Assembly: GCA_000719025.1 (NCBI GenBank)
Contig: JODP01000008.1
Span: 186,001 to 250,000 of the forward strand
DNA: 64,000 nucleotides
Source: Kineosporia aurantiaca JCM 3230
GTDB taxonomy: Bacteria > Actinomycetota > Actinomycetes > Actinomycetales > Kineosporiaceae
Direction of reading: 5' to 3'
Position numbers and translations under genes: made by a program. The notes beneath the pieces were generated by a model that was not told the DNA's origin, did not search any database, and saw nothing but the letters and a program-made list of their open reading frames with translations. Of the stretch, positions 33,025-42,048 are shown one piece after another; position 1 is the first letter of the stretch, and each line of letters starts with the position of its first letter.

Positions 33025-33825
33025 TTAGGCTTGTTCCTTGCTGCACCACCAGGTGGTCCGCCCACCCACCGTGCCCTGCACCATCGGCGCGTTGTCCCGC
33101 GGACACCGCGCCGCCTTCTTTCGGTAGGCAACCACCCGCAGGGTGTGCACGCCTCCGCCGGCGATGGCATCGCGGATGGCCGCCCGGGTGGCCCGCAACA
33201 GCCGGTTGACCTCGTCCGGGTCGAGCTCGTCGGCGGAACGGGAGGGGCTGATCCGGGCGGCCCAGAGGATCTGGTCGGCCAGGAGGTTGCCGATCCCGGC
33301 GATCCGGTCCTGGTCCATCAGCCGGGCCTTCACCGGCGCACTGCTGGAGTGCAACAGCGCGCGGAAGGCGTCGGGCCGGATGAACTGGGCGTCCGGGCCG
33401 AGCTTCTCCACCGGCGGGTCCAGGCGCACCCGGCCGAGCCGGCGCGGGTCGATCAGCAGCAGCGATCCGCCGTCCTCGAAGGTCAGGCCGAAGCGGGTGA
33501 AGCGGTAGTCGCCGGGCTTACGGCCGCGCTCCCAGTAGTCGCCGCCGTCGATCTCCACGCCCTCCGGGTCGGCGATCACGATCTTCCCGGACATCCCCAG
33601 ATGGATCCCGAGCTGGGGACCGTCGTCGGAGGTGTCCACCCACATGCTCTTGCCGCGCCGATGGGCCTGGGTCAGCGTGCGACCCAGTAGGGCCTCACGG
33701 ATCTGGCCCGGTACGTGCGGCCGCGTCTCGTACGGATCGGAGTCGTCGACGTCCACAATTCTGCGGTTCAGCCCCACCCGCTCGATGACGGCGCGGGCGG
33801 ACTCGACCTCGGGGAGTTCAGGCAC
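33025..33825 (-). CDS. Fpg/Nei-family DNA glycosylase with altered zinc finger
   Basis: 266 aa from the GTG at 33825, which gives the required N-terminus (V/M)PELPEVE with catalytic Pro2 and Glu3. H2TH domain in MDQDRIAGIGNLLADQIL. RRGKSMWVDT carries the conserved Lys. The C-terminal finger reads RCPRDNAP...GGRTTWWCSKEQA: each CxxC pair has lost its second Cys (CPRD, CSKE), while the Arg that flips the base is kept. The enzyme removes oxidised bases and nicks DNA. Either the finger is zinc-free, as in some plant and viral relatives, or it uses Cys2-Asp-Glu ligands. Confidence 0.88.
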   Translation of the reverse strand: MPELPEVESARAVIERVGLNRRIVDVDDSDPYETRPHVPGQIREALLGRTLTQAHRRGKSMWVDTSDDGPQLGIHLGMSGKIVIADPEGVEIDGGDYWERGRKPGDYRFTRFGLTFEDGGSLLLIDPRRLGRVRLDPPVEKLGPDAQFIRPDAFRALLHSSSAPVKARLMDQDRIAGIGNLLADQILWAARISPSRSADELDPDEVNRLLRATRAAIRDAIAGGGVHTLRVVAYRKKAARCPRDNAPMVQGTVGGRTTWWCSKEQA

Positions 33826-33878
33826 CAGGGCAGCTTCCCACGGACCGGCGAAGCCGCCCTGGCCAGGTGCCCAGAACG

Positions 33879-34667
33879 TCAGACGCTCTTCATCGCGCCC
33901 GCGTCCACGTGCCAGTTCGAGCCGATCGCGCTGGGCATCGTGGGGGAGGCGAGCAGGACGATCGCCCGGGCGATCTCGGACGGCTCGATGAACGCCTCGG
34001 TGAGCGAGCCGTTCTGCTTCGGCAGAGCCTGCAGGAAAGCCTCGTGCTCGACCCCCATGACGCTCGCGACCACCGAGGCGAAGCTCTCCGTGCCCTCCAT
34101 CAGCGCGGTCCGGGTCGCCGAGGGCGTGACCGTGTTCACCCGGATTCCCTGGCCGGCCAGGGTTTCGGCGAGCCCGCGGGAGAAGGCGTTGAGGCCGGCC
34201 TTGGCGACCGAGTAGGGCAGGGGAGAGCTCCAGGGACGCTTGGCGCTGTCGGAGCTGACATTGATGACGACACCCCCGTTCCTGGCCAGGGCCGGCAGCG
34301 CGGCGCGGGTGGTACGCATGGCACCGAAGAGGTTCAGCGCGAAGGTCTGGTCCCACAGGTCGTCGTCGCCGCCGAGGGCGTCGGCCAGGGAGTGCGGAGG
34401 CACGTTGCCCCCGCCCGCGTTGTTCACCAGCACGTCCAGCCGGGAGTCGATGGCCAGAGCGCGCTCGATCAGCTGGGCCGGGCCGTCCGACGTCGACAGG
34501 TCGGCGGCGACGAAATCGACTCCGGTGGCTTCCAATTCGGGGGTAAGAGTGCGCGAGGCCGCGGTCACCGACGCACCTTCGGCCAGGAACGCCTGCACCG
34601 TGGCGAGCCCGATCCCCTTGCTGCCGCCGGTCACCAGCACCCGCTTGCCGGTCAACTGAAGATCCAT
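33879..34667 (-). CDS. Short-chain dehydrogenase/reductase
   Basis: 262 aa from the ATG at 34667, which follows GGAAGGAA; the longer frame to 34700 has no site. Cofactor motif VTGGSKGIGLA, NNAGGGNVP, and the catalytic Ser with YSVAKAGL (YxxxK) are intact. A classical NAD(P) SDR; substrate unknown. Divergent from the TetR gene at 34795, whose product probably represses it. Confidence 0.9.
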   Translation of the reverse strand: MDLQLTGKRVLVTGGSKGIGLATVQAFLAEGASVTAASRTLTPELEATGVDFVAADLSTSDGPAQLIERALAIDSRLDVLVNNAGGGNVPPHSLADALGGDDDLWDQTFALNLFGAMRTTRAALPALARNGGVVINVSSDSAKRPWSSPLPYSVAKAGLNAFSRGLAETLAGQGIRVNTVTPSATRTALMEGTESFASVVASVMGVEHEAFLQALPKQNGSLTEAFIEPSEIARAIVLLASPTMPSAIGSNWHVDAGAMKSV

Positions 34668-34726
34668 GATCCGTTCCTTCCACTGACGAGTTCGTGCCAC
34701 AAATGCATCACGCCCATAGCTTCAAA

Positions 34727-34739
34727 GTCAATAAGTGAC
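34727..34739. promoter_or_regulatory. Inverted repeat between SDR and TetR genes
   Basis: GTCA-ATAAG-TGAC in the 127-base divergent region. Size and position suit a TetR-type operator. Weak by itself. Confidence 0.3.
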
Positions 34740-34794
34740 GCACGGCTGTCGCATTTACGATGTGTACAGTTACTGGCGAACATCGGGAGGAGCA

Positions 34795-35388
34795 ATGGAC
34801 GCCGTCACGTCACCGAAGAGGCCGCGGGCCGATGCGGAGCGCAGCACCGAGCGGATCCTGGAGGCCGCCGAGGTGGTGCTGGCCGCCGACCCGAACGCGC
34901 CCCTGGAGCGGGTCGCCGAGGAGGCCGGACTGGCCCGCGCCACGGTGCACCGGCGTTTCGCCTCCCGCCAGGCGCTGATGGAGGCCCTGGGCGAGCGGCT
35001 GAACCAGCGGTACCGGCAGGCGCTGCAGCAGGCCCGGGTCCGGACCGGCCCACCGATGGTGGCGTTCTACCGGGTGGCGGAGACCGTCTTCGAGCTGAAG
35101 ATCAGCCACCGGTTCAGCATCGATCTGGTCTCCGAAGACCACAGCGGGGACGTGGTCGAGGGGGTCGAGCTGCTCTTCGCGCGGCTTTACCAGGCGAAGG
35201 CGATCACGGTCGACGACCCGTCCTGGTGCCGCCGCATCTTCCTGGCCGTGCTGCACGAGGTGGACCGCCTGCCCCCGGACTCGCCCAGCCTGTCGCCGGC
35301 CGGGAACGAGCCGGGCGACGTCATCGAGGCGCGGGCCCAGTTACTGGTCCGCACGGTCCTGGGCGCCCTGGGTGGCTCACCGGAATGA
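34795..35388 (+). CDS. TetR-family transcriptional regulator
   Basis: 197 aa from the ATG at 34795 with GGGAGG upstream. HTH at about residues 14-60 (RILEAAEVVLAADPNAPLERVAEEAGLARATVHRRFASRQALMEAL). The ligand domain is unlike any I know. It lies between the divergent SDR and, downstream on the same strand, the DHA2 exporter. Both 5' regions contain palindromes. Confidence 0.88.
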   Translation: MDAVTSPKRPRADAERSTERILEAAEVVLAADPNAPLERVAEEAGLARATVHRRFASRQALMEALGERLNQRYRQALQQARVRTGPPMVAFYRVAETVFELKISHRFSIDLVSEDHSGDVVEGVELLFARLYQAKAITVDDPSWCRRIFLAVLHEVDRLPPDSPSLSPAGNEPGDVIEARAQLLVRTVLGALGGSPE

Positions 35389-35428
35389 CCAAGGTCACTG
35401 ATCCGGAAACGGAATTCCACTTCCGGAT
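35386..35428. promoter_or_regulatory. Palindromes upstream of the DHA2 exporter
   Basis: Two signals lie end to end. TGACC-AA-GGTCA (35386-35397) includes the tetR stop codon. A near-perfect 28-bp palindrome follows at 35401-35428, with arms ATCCGGAA / TTCCGGAT around a central GGAATTCC. It begins 75 bases before the exporter ATG and should be an operator for one of the two flanking TetR proteins. It could also fold as a weak terminator. Confidence 0.5.
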
Positions 35429-35502
35429 CGCCTAGAGTCGTCGACGGAACCCGCGGTCCGGCTGATCGCGGGCCTCGAGCGACTCTTCGACTAGGAAATT
35501 TC

Positions 35503-36978
35503 ATGGCATCCGAAACACGCCGAACGCCCCACCAGGTCACGTTCGCGGTCCTGGCTGCGGCGGTGGCCTCCTACGCCCTGCTGCAGTCCCTGGTCACGCC
35601 GGTGCTGGGCACGATCATGGTCGATCTGCACACCACCCAGAGCACGGTGACCTGGGTGCTCACCGCCTACCTCCTGTCGGCCTCGATCTTCACCCCGATC
35701 ATGGGCCGGATCGGGGACATGGCCGGTAAGGAGCGGGTCTTCGTCGTCACCATGGTCGCGCTGGCGGCCGGCTCGCTGCTGGCGGCGGTCGCCACCAACG
35801 TCACGGTGATGATCATCGCCCGGGTGATCCAGGGCATCGGCGGCGGGGTGCTGCCGCTGGCGTTCGGCATCATCCGGGACGAGTTCCCGCGGGAGAAGGT
35901 GACCGGCGCGATCGGCCTGATCGCCTCGCTGAGCGCGGTCGGGGCCGGGCTGGGCATCGTGCTGGCCGGGCCGATCGTCAACCTGCTGAACTACCACTGG
36001 CTGTTCTGGCTGCCGATGATCGCGACCATCGCGGCCGCCGTCGCCGCCCACTTCTTCGTCCCGGAATCGCCCAAGCGGGAGAGCGGCACGGTCAGCTGGC
36101 TGCCCGCCGTCCTGCTCTCGGCCTGGCTGGTCTGCCTGCTGCTGGCGCTGAGCCAGGGCTCGGAGTGGGGCTGGGGCTCGGCCGCGGTGCTGGGCCTGTT
36201 CGCCGGCGCGATCGTGCTCGCCGCGCTGTGGATCATGGTCGAGAGCCGGGCCGCGAGCCCGCTGATCGACATGCGGATGATGCGGCTGACCGCGGTCTGG
36301 ACCAACAACCTGGTCGCGCTGCTGCTGGGCGCGGGCATGTACGCGGTGTTCGCCTTCATGCCGCAGTTCGTCCAGACCCCGTCGGCGGCCGGGTACGGAT
36401 TCGGCGCCAGCATCACCCAGTCCGGTCTGCTCCTGCTGCCCTCCTCGATCACCATGTTCCTGGTCGGCATGTTCTCGGGCCGGCTGGCCCAGATCATCGG
36501 GGGCAAGACGGTGGTCTTCATCGGCTGCCTGATCGGCGCCGGCTCGATGTTCCTGCTGGCCTTCGCGCACTCCGAGAAGTGGGAGCTCTACCTGGCCACC
36601 GCCGTCATGGGCGCCGGCCTGGGCCTGGTCTTCGCGGCGATGTCCGGGCTGATCGTGGCCGCCGTGCCGCAGGCCCAGACCGGCGTGGCCAGTGGCATGA
36701 ACGCCAACATCCGGACCATCGGCGGTTCCGTCGGCGCGGCCCTGATGGCCAGCATCGTGACCTCGGACGTGCTGCCCAGCGGCCTGCCCAAGGAGGCCGG
36801 CTACACCAACGGGTTCGCGCTGCTGGGGATCATCCTGATGGTCGCGGCCGGGGCGGCCCTGCTGATCCCGAGCGTGGCCGCGATGCGCCGGGTGAGCGGT
36901 CCGCACGAGCCCGAGCCGGAGCATGGTGAACTGGCCCTGGTGCCAGGAGGCACGGTCGTCGGGGACAAGTCGGAGTAG
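35503..36978 (+). CDS. MFS exporter, DHA2 family (14 membrane helices)
   Basis: 491 aa. The first helix is at about residues 14-35. Motif A-like GRIGDMAGKERVF follows helix 2, and motif C-type GGGVLPLAFGIIRDEFP and GLIASLSAVGAGLGIVLAGP lie in the middle. About 14 hydrophobic segments in total. DHA2 members expel drugs, dyes or other toxic compounds with the proton gradient. A TetR gene lies on each side; the downstream one starts five bases after this stop. Confidence 0.92.
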   Translation: MASETRRTPHQVTFAVLAAAVASYALLQSLVTPVLGTIMVDLHTTQSTVTWVLTAYLLSASIFTPIMGRIGDMAGKERVFVVTMVALAAGSLLAAVATNVTVMIIARVIQGIGGGVLPLAFGIIRDEFPREKVTGAIGLIASLSAVGAGLGIVLAGPIVNLLNYHWLFWLPMIATIAAAVAAHFFVPESPKRESGTVSWLPAVLLSAWLVCLLLALSQGSEWGWGSAAVLGLFAGAIVLAALWIMVESRAASPLIDMRMMRLTAVWTNNLVALLLGAGMYAVFAFMPQFVQTPSAAGYGFGASITQSGLLLLPSSITMFLVGMFSGRLAQIIGGKTVVFIGCLIGAGSMFLLAFAHSEKWELYLATAVMGAGLGLVFAAMSGLIVAAVPQAQTGVASGMNANIRTIGGSVGAALMASIVTSDVLPSGLPKEAGYTNGFALLGIILMVAAGAALLIPSVAAMRRVSGPHEPEPEHGELALVPGGTVVGDKSE

Positions 36979-36982
36979 GAAT

Positions 36983-37588
36983 ATGCGCCGGGACGCCGCT
37001 CACAACCAGGAGCTGATCCTCCTCACCGCGCGCCGGGTCTTCGCGGAGCAGGGCCACGACATCGGCCTGGACGTCATCGCGTCCAGCGCCGGGGTCGGGG
37101 TCGGCACCGTGTACCGGCACTTCCCGAACAAGGACGTGCTGCTCGACGCGCTGGTGCGGATCATGTTCGAGGACCTGATCGCGGCCGCGGAGAAGGCCCT
37201 GGCCCTCGGTGACGGCACCGGGCTGGAGGGATATCTGCGCACCCTCAGCCAGACGCTCGTCGATCATCACGGGTACTCCAGCCGCTTCGTGCGCAGCGAG
37301 GTGGAGAGCCTCACCCAGACGCTCGACGAGCTCACCGAACGGTTGCTGGCCCAGGCTCAGGAGCACGGCCGGATCAGCCAGAACGTCACCAAGGCCGACC
37401 TGAGCATGCTGATCTGGGGACTGCGGGGCGTGGTCGAATCGGTCGGCTCGGTCGCCCCGCAGGCCTGGGCGCGGTTCCTGGACGTCCACCTGGCGGGCCT
37501 GCGCGGGTGCCCGTTCCCGAGCACCCGTCCGGCGCTGGGCCGGGAAGAGCTCGCCGCGATCAAGGCCGCGCGCCGGCAGGTCACCTGA
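36983..37588 (+). CDS. TetR-family transcriptional regulator of the exporter operon
   Basis: 201 aa from the ATG at 36983. MRRDAAHNQELILLTARRVFAEQGHDIGLDVIASSAGVGVGTVYRHFPNKDVLL is the HTH region. The C-terminal ligand domain resembles that of regulators with a TetR_C SbtR-like fold, though this is tentative. Co-transcribed with the DHA2 exporter and probably its repressor. The SDR gene follows 14 bases on. Confidence 0.88.
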   Translation: MRRDAAHNQELILLTARRVFAEQGHDIGLDVIASSAGVGVGTVYRHFPNKDVLLDALVRIMFEDLIAAAEKALALGDGTGLEGYLRTLSQTLVDHHGYSSRFVRSEVESLTQTLDELTERLLAQAQEHGRISQNVTKADLSMLIWGLRGVVESVGSVAPQAWARFLDVHLAGLRGCPFPSTRPALGREELAAIKAARRQVT

Positions 37589-37602
37589 TCTACGGTGGCG
37601 GG

Positions 37603-38580
37603 GTGACGAACCAGATTGAGGACGCCGGTCGCCGGCAGGGCCGGATCGACTCACCTTTCGGGGCGAAGAGTACGGCTCGCGAGGTGCTGGCCGGAATCGA
37701 CCTGACCGGCCGGCTGGTGCTGATGACGGGCGGGTACTCCGGACTCGGGCTGGAGGCCACCCGGGCGCTGACCGCCGCGGGCGCTCACGTGGTGGTGCCC
37801 GCCCGACGCCCGGAGGCGGCCCGGGAGGCGCTCGCGGACGTGCCGAACACCGAGGTCGACGAGCTCGACCTCGGTGATCAGGCGTCGGTGGCCGGATTCG
37901 CGGAGCGGTTCCTGGCCGGCGGCCGGGACATCCACTACACGATCAACAGTGCCGCCATCATGGCCAACCCGTACACCACCGTCGGTCCCGGCTGGGAGTC
38001 CCAGTTCGGCACCAACCACCTCGGCCACTTCGCCCTGGTCAACCGGCTCTGGCCGGCCATCCGGCGCGGCCAGGGACGGGTCGTCTCGGTCTCCTCGAGC
38101 GGTCACGGCCGGGGCGGCATCCAGTGGGACGACCTCGACTTCACCCGCGGCTACGACAAATGGCGTGCCTACGCCCAGGCCAAGACCGCCAACGCACTCT
38201 TCGCCCGGCAGCTCGATCAGCTCGCGGCCGGGCAGGGCGTGCGCGCCTTCTCGGTTCACCCCGGCGGCATCCTGACCCCGCTGCAGCGGCACCTGCCCAA
38301 GCAGGAAATGGTCGACCTGGGCTGGATCGACGCCGACGGCAACCAGCTGGCCGACTTCAAGACCCCGGAGCAGGGCGCGGCCACTCAGGTCTGGGCCGCC
38401 ACGTCGGCCCTGCTGAACGGCCGGGGCGGGGTCTACCTGGAGGACTGCACGGTGGCCGAGGTCGCGCCCGAATCGGCGACCACCGTCGCGAGCGGGGTTC
38501 GCCCCTGGGCCATCGACCCGGCCGAGGCCGAACGGCTCTGGGCCCTGTCGGCGGAACGGACCGGCGTCAACGCGTTCTGA
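37603..38580 (+). CDS. Short-chain dehydrogenase, retinol-dehydrogenase-like
   Basis: 325 aa, GTG start at 37603. Cofactor motif MTGGYSGLGLEA, FGTNHLGHF, VSVSSSGH and the active-site YAQAKTANALF (YxxxK) are present. The long C-terminal part (LNGRGGVYLEDC) is typical of the light-dependent reductase/retinol dehydrogenase-like SDR branch. It probably reduces or oxidises a small xenobiotic. It follows the exporter-TetR pair on the same strand and may share their transcript. Confidence 0.88.
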   Translation: MTNQIEDAGRRQGRIDSPFGAKSTAREVLAGIDLTGRLVLMTGGYSGLGLEATRALTAAGAHVVVPARRPEAAREALADVPNTEVDELDLGDQASVAGFAERFLAGGRDIHYTINSAAIMANPYTTVGPGWESQFGTNHLGHFALVNRLWPAIRRGQGRVVSVSSSGHGRGGIQWDDLDFTRGYDKWRAYAQAKTANALFARQLDQLAAGQGVRAFSVHPGGILTPLQRHLPKQEMVDLGWIDADGNQLADFKTPEQGAATQVWAATSALLNGRGGVYLEDCTVAEVAPESATTVASGVRPWAIDPAEAERLWALSAERTGVNAF

Positions 38581-38650
38581 GCCTGTTCTCTTCTCTGGCG
38601 AGGGCCAGGAGCTCGGCCGGGATCTGCCTCCGATGGGTACGGTGGTACGC

Positions 38651-39232
38651 ATGACCGGCCTTCCCGCGCCCGACGACGGGCGCTCCATGACCGAGCGGAT
38701 GCGCGCGGGCGATCTCTACATCGCCGACGACCCGGAGATCTTCGAGGCGCAGAACGCGGCTATCGATCTGATGACGGCCTACAACCAGACCACCTCCCGG
38801 CAGGAGCCGCTGCGCCGGCAGTTGCTGATCCAGTTGCTCGGCGCGATCGGTGCCGACACCGCCATCCGGCCGCCGCTCTTCATCGACTACGGATCGAACA
38901 TCCGCATCGGGGCCCGGTGTTTCGCCAACTTCGGCCTCAGCGCCCTGGATGTCGCCCCGATTACGATTGGGGACGACGTCCAGATGGGTCCGCACGTGCA
39001 GTTACTGACTCCGACCCACCCGGTGGACGCGGAGCTGCGGCGGGCCAAGTGGGAAGCGGCCAAACCGATCAGCATCGGCGACAACGTCTGGCTCGGCGGC
39101 GGGGTCGTGGTCTGCCCCGGGGTAAGCATTGGGGCGAATACGGTGGTCGGCGCCGGGGCAGTCGTCACGCGCGATCTACCGCCGAACGTGGTGGCGGTTG
39201 GAAATCCGGCCCGGGTGATCCGCGAGCTCTAG
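38651..39232 (+). CDS. Maltose/galactoside O-acetyltransferase-like (left-handed beta-helix)
   Basis: 193 aa from the ATG at 38651. An ATG at 38687 (MTERMRAGDLYIADDPE) fits the family N-terminus better and one at 38633 is longer; none has a good ribosome site. Hexapeptide repeats (IDYGSNIRIGARCFANFGL, then ISIGDNVWLGGGVVVCPGVSIGANTVVGAGAVV) build the beta-helix. LTPTHPVDAELR holds the catalytic His. It transfers acetyl from acetyl-CoA to a sugar. Its end overlaps the convergent antiporter gene by four bases. Confidence 0.9.
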   Translation: MTGLPAPDDGRSMTERMRAGDLYIADDPEIFEAQNAAIDLMTAYNQTTSRQEPLRRQLLIQLLGAIGADTAIRPPLFIDYGSNIRIGARCFANFGLSALDVAPITIGDDVQMGPHVQLLTPTHPVDAELRRAKWEAAKPISIGDNVWLGGGVVVCPGVSIGANTVVGAGAVVTRDLPPNVVAVGNPARVIREL

Positions 39233-40818
39233 TCGGCGGCGCTCCGGCGGCGGTGCAACTGGATCCGTTCGAGGTCCAGGTCGGCCTCGATCTGCTGCAG
39301 CACTGCATCGTCGATTTCCGCGCGGTCACGCAATCGGACGACGGTGTGGTGTTCGCGGGCCAGCAACGCCAGCCGCAGATCAGCGTCCTTGCGCTCCCGG
39401 TCCTGACCGGCGTCCATCATTTCGCCGTCATGTTCGCCCCGCAAAGTCTGCAACCGGTGGTGGTATTCAGCGCGCAGCTGAGAGACGAGCTCCTCTTCCG
39501 AGCCCAGCTTCCGGGCGAGTTCGGGGAGCGCGGTGAGGGCTTCTTCGGCGGCGGCGATGCGGGCCGTGCGACGCTCCTGGCCGGCAGCCTGGTCAACGCC
39601 AAGATCGGCCCACTTAACCACCCGCGGTAGCAGCGGCGCCTGAAGCAGCAGCGTCACCCCGATCACCCCGGCGGTGGCGAAAATGATCACGTCGCGGCCG
39701 GGGAAAGGGCTGCCGTTGCTCAAGGTCTGTGGCACGGCCAGCGCGGCGGCCAGGGATACCGCGCCGCGGAAACCGGCCGTGGCCATGACGGTTCGGGCTT
39801 TCGGTCCCATCCTGAGCAGCCGCTGGCGAGGGCGTCGGTCAAGGGTGCGGATCAGGTACGGCGTGGTGAAGAGCCAGACGAAGCGGGCCCCTATCACCGC
39901 GACCGAGACCAGGGCGACGGTGATCAGCGCATGGGGCACGTCGACGGTGGTCAGGCCGCGAACCGCGCTCTGGGCCTGTAGGCCGATCATGACGAAGAGG
40001 GCGGCGTTGGCGAGATCGGTGATGAACCCCATGACGGTGCCTACGTATTGACGTACGTGGGCGGGGAAAGCCCGCGGAGCGACCCGGCTGACCGTCAGCC
40101 CACTGACCACCACCGCGAGAACCCCGGAAGCGTCTGCGTACTCGGCGATCAGATAGGCGGTCAGCGGAGTGACCAGCGCCAGGACGTTGTGCTGGAACGG
40201 ATCGTCCAGGCGCTTCCTCAGCTGAAGGCCGAGCCAGGTGACGACCAGCCCGATCAGCGCGCCACCGAGGTAGGCGAGCGCAAAGAGACCCCCGATGTGA
40301 CCCAGGCTGAGATGGTCCTCGCCGGTCGTGACCCCGACCGCGAGGGCATAGATCACCAGCGCGGTCCCGTCGTTGACCAGGCTCTCCGAGCGCAGCGTCG
40401 AGGCCAGGCGCCGCGGCAGCCCACGTCCCAGCACACCCACCGCGGTGGCGTCGGTCGGAGCCAACGCGGCACCCAGTACCCAGGCGGGGCCCCACGGCAG
40501 ACCTGCGGCATGAGCGGCTACCGCTACGGCCGCCGCGGTACCGGCCACCAGGAGGGTGCTGAGAAGGACGATCAGGCGCAGGTTCCCGCGGATCTCCCGC
40601 AGCGATGAGGTGAAGCTTTCCCAGTAGAGCAGGACCGGCAGGAAGAGGAGAAGAACTGCCTCGGGCGGCATCTCGACCTCGCGCAGCGCCGGCACGAACC
40701 CGAGCAGCACGCCGCCCAGCAACAACAGGATCGGCGGGGCAACGCCGGTGCGGGCGGCGGCGGACACACTGAGGACGACGACGAGCCCGACCGAGACGAC
40801 CAGGGTGAGGCTGAGCAT
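39229..40818 (-). CDS. CPA1-family Na+/H+ antiporter
   Basis: 529 aa. About 12 membrane helices in residues 1-405. PTDATAVGVLGRG and SLVNDGTALVIYALAVG carry the acidic ion-binding residues of the NhaP/NHE fold. The last 120 residues are a charged cytoplasmic tail rich in Glu and Arg. It exchanges Na+ for H+ for pH and salt balance. Its ATG and an ATG of the divergent kinase gene share bases (CATGG at 40816-40820). Confidence 0.92.
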   Translation of the reverse strand: MLSLTLVVSVGLVVVLSVSAAARTGVAPPILLLLGGVLLGFVPALREVEMPPEAVLLLFLPVLLYWESFTSSLREIRGNLRLIVLLSTLLVAGTAAAVAVAAHAAGLPWGPAWVLGAALAPTDATAVGVLGRGLPRRLASTLRSESLVNDGTALVIYALAVGVTTGEDHLSLGHIGGLFALAYLGGALIGLVVTWLGLQLRKRLDDPFQHNVLALVTPLTAYLIAEYADASGVLAVVVSGLTVSRVAPRAFPAHVRQYVGTVMGFITDLANAALFVMIGLQAQSAVRGLTTVDVPHALITVALVSVAVIGARFVWLFTTPYLIRTLDRRPRQRLLRMGPKARTVMATAGFRGAVSLAAALAVPQTLSNGSPFPGRDVIIFATAGVIGVTLLLQAPLLPRVVKWADLGVDQAAGQERRTARIAAAEEALTALPELARKLGSEEELVSQLRAEYHHRLQTLRGEHDGEMMDAGQDRERKDADLRLALLAREHHTVVRLRDRAEIDDAVLQQIEADLDLERIQLHRRRSAAD

Positions 40819-41398
40819 GGCCGGCGACTCCTTCGAAGATCATCCTGCCGCTGGAGGATACCTTGACCCGGTGCAACCGCAGCCTTCGCGCATCCTGATC
40901 TACGGGGTCACCGGCTCCGGCAAGACCACTCTCGCCCCCCGGATCGCCGGACGCCTTGGGCTGCCCTGGCATTCCGTGGACGACCTGACCTGGGAGGAGG
41001 GATGGATCGAGGTACCGCCCGAGATCCAGCGGGAACGGATCGCGGAAATCTGCGCCCAGCCGGCCTGGGTGCTGGACTCCGCCTACAGCTCCTGACTCGA
41101 CCTCCCCATGGCCTCGGCCGACCTGATCGTGGGCCTGGACTACCCCCGGTACATCTCGCTGGGCCGGCTGCTTCGGCGCAGCGTCAGCCGACTGGTCTGG
41201 AGAACGTCGGTGTGCAACGGGAACATCGAGTCGCTACGCCTGCTCTTGGCGCGAGACTCGATCCTATGGTGGCATTTTCGATCTTTCCCGCGCAAGCGCG
41301 AGCGCATGCGCCGATGGCAGGCCGAGCTGACCAAGCCGCAGGTGCTGCTGTTCCGCAGCCCCGCGGCGGTCGAACGCTGGCTCAACGGCCTTGATTAG
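40817..41398 (+). pseudogene. P-loop nucleotide-kinase-like gene with in-frame TGA
   Basis: The frame reads LIYGVTGSGKTTLAPRIAGRLGLPWHSVDDLTWEEGW, a P-loop with adenylate-kinase-like topology, up to a TGA at 41093-41095. The same frame then continues without a break as MASADLIVGLDYPRYISLGRLLRR to 41398, including WHFRSFPRKRERMRRW. The two parts together make one normal-length ATPase of about 175-190 residues. TGA stands where TGG (Trp) would fit (AYSS-W-LDLP). The start is uncertain: ATG 40817, or GTG 40871 just before the P-loop. It is a point-mutated pseudogene or a base error. Confidence 0.8.
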
Positions 41399-42048
41399 GG
41401 CCAGAGCAGCTCCCGGCTCCAGCCCTCGGACGCGCGCCGGTACTTCACCCGAGTGTGCTTCCGCTCCGCGTCCCCCTGCCAGAACTCCACCGTCTCGGCG
41501 CGCAGCGTGTAGAGCGTCCATTCCTTCGCAACCAGGTCCGGCTCCGCGTCCACCCGCTCCCGCGACTGCTTAGCGGCCAGCTCAAGGTCGTCGCGACTGG
41601 CCAACGTCTGGCTCTGCCGTCCCAGCAGCGCCTCGGCCCGGGATCCCGGCGGCCGGGCGAGGAAGTCTTGGGCGCTGCGCTCGGCCGACTCGGCCCGCAC
41701 CGGGCCGCGCACCCGGATCTGGCGAGCCTGCTCGGACCAGTAGAAAGTCAGCGCCGCCGCTGGATGCGCAATCAAATCCTGCCCTTTGGGACTTTCCCCG
41801 TGTACGGCGAACTGCCAGCCCTCCTCATCGATGTTCTTCAGAACCAGCACCCGCCCAGCCGGCATCCCATCGGTTCCAAGCGTGGAGAGCGTCATTGCGT
41901 GCGGCTCCCTCACGCCCGCCTCAACCGCGGCGTAGAGCCATTCCACGAAGAGCGCTTCTGGCGTTGCCGGGACAGCCTCCGGATCGAATTCCGGAAGGTC
42001 CCCGGTGAAAACCTTGAACGCCCTCAAGTACGCACGCATGTCGCTCAT
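41395..42048 (-). CDS. Pyridoxamine 5'-phosphate oxidase-family FMN flavoprotein
   Basis: 217 aa from the ATG at 42048 (MSDMRAYLRAF). The PNPOx core includes EPHAMTLSTLGTDGMPAGRVLVLKNID (FMN phosphate site), ALTFYWSEQARQIRVRGPV and a C-terminal dimerisation region ending SRELLWP. Classical PdxH ends in RLAP or RLSP, so a related oxidase or reductase activity on another substrate is possible. Its tail overlaps the broken kinase gene by four bases. Confidence 0.85.
   Translation of the reverse strand: MSDMRAYLRAFKVFTGDLPEFDPEAVPATPEALFVEWLYAAVEAGVREPHAMTLSTLGTDGMPAGRVLVLKNIDEEGWQFAVHGESPKGQDLIAHPAAALTFYWSEQARQIRVRGPVRAESAERSAQDFLARPPGSRAEALLGRQSQTLASRDDLELAAKQSRERVDAEPDLVAKEWTLYTLRAETVEFWQGDAERKHTRVKYRRASEGWSRELLWP

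Noticed and set aside
40816..40820. Overlapping divergent start codons (CATGG)
   Set aside because: Depends on using ATG 40817 for the kinase; GTG 40871 is a better family fit, so the overlap may be chance.
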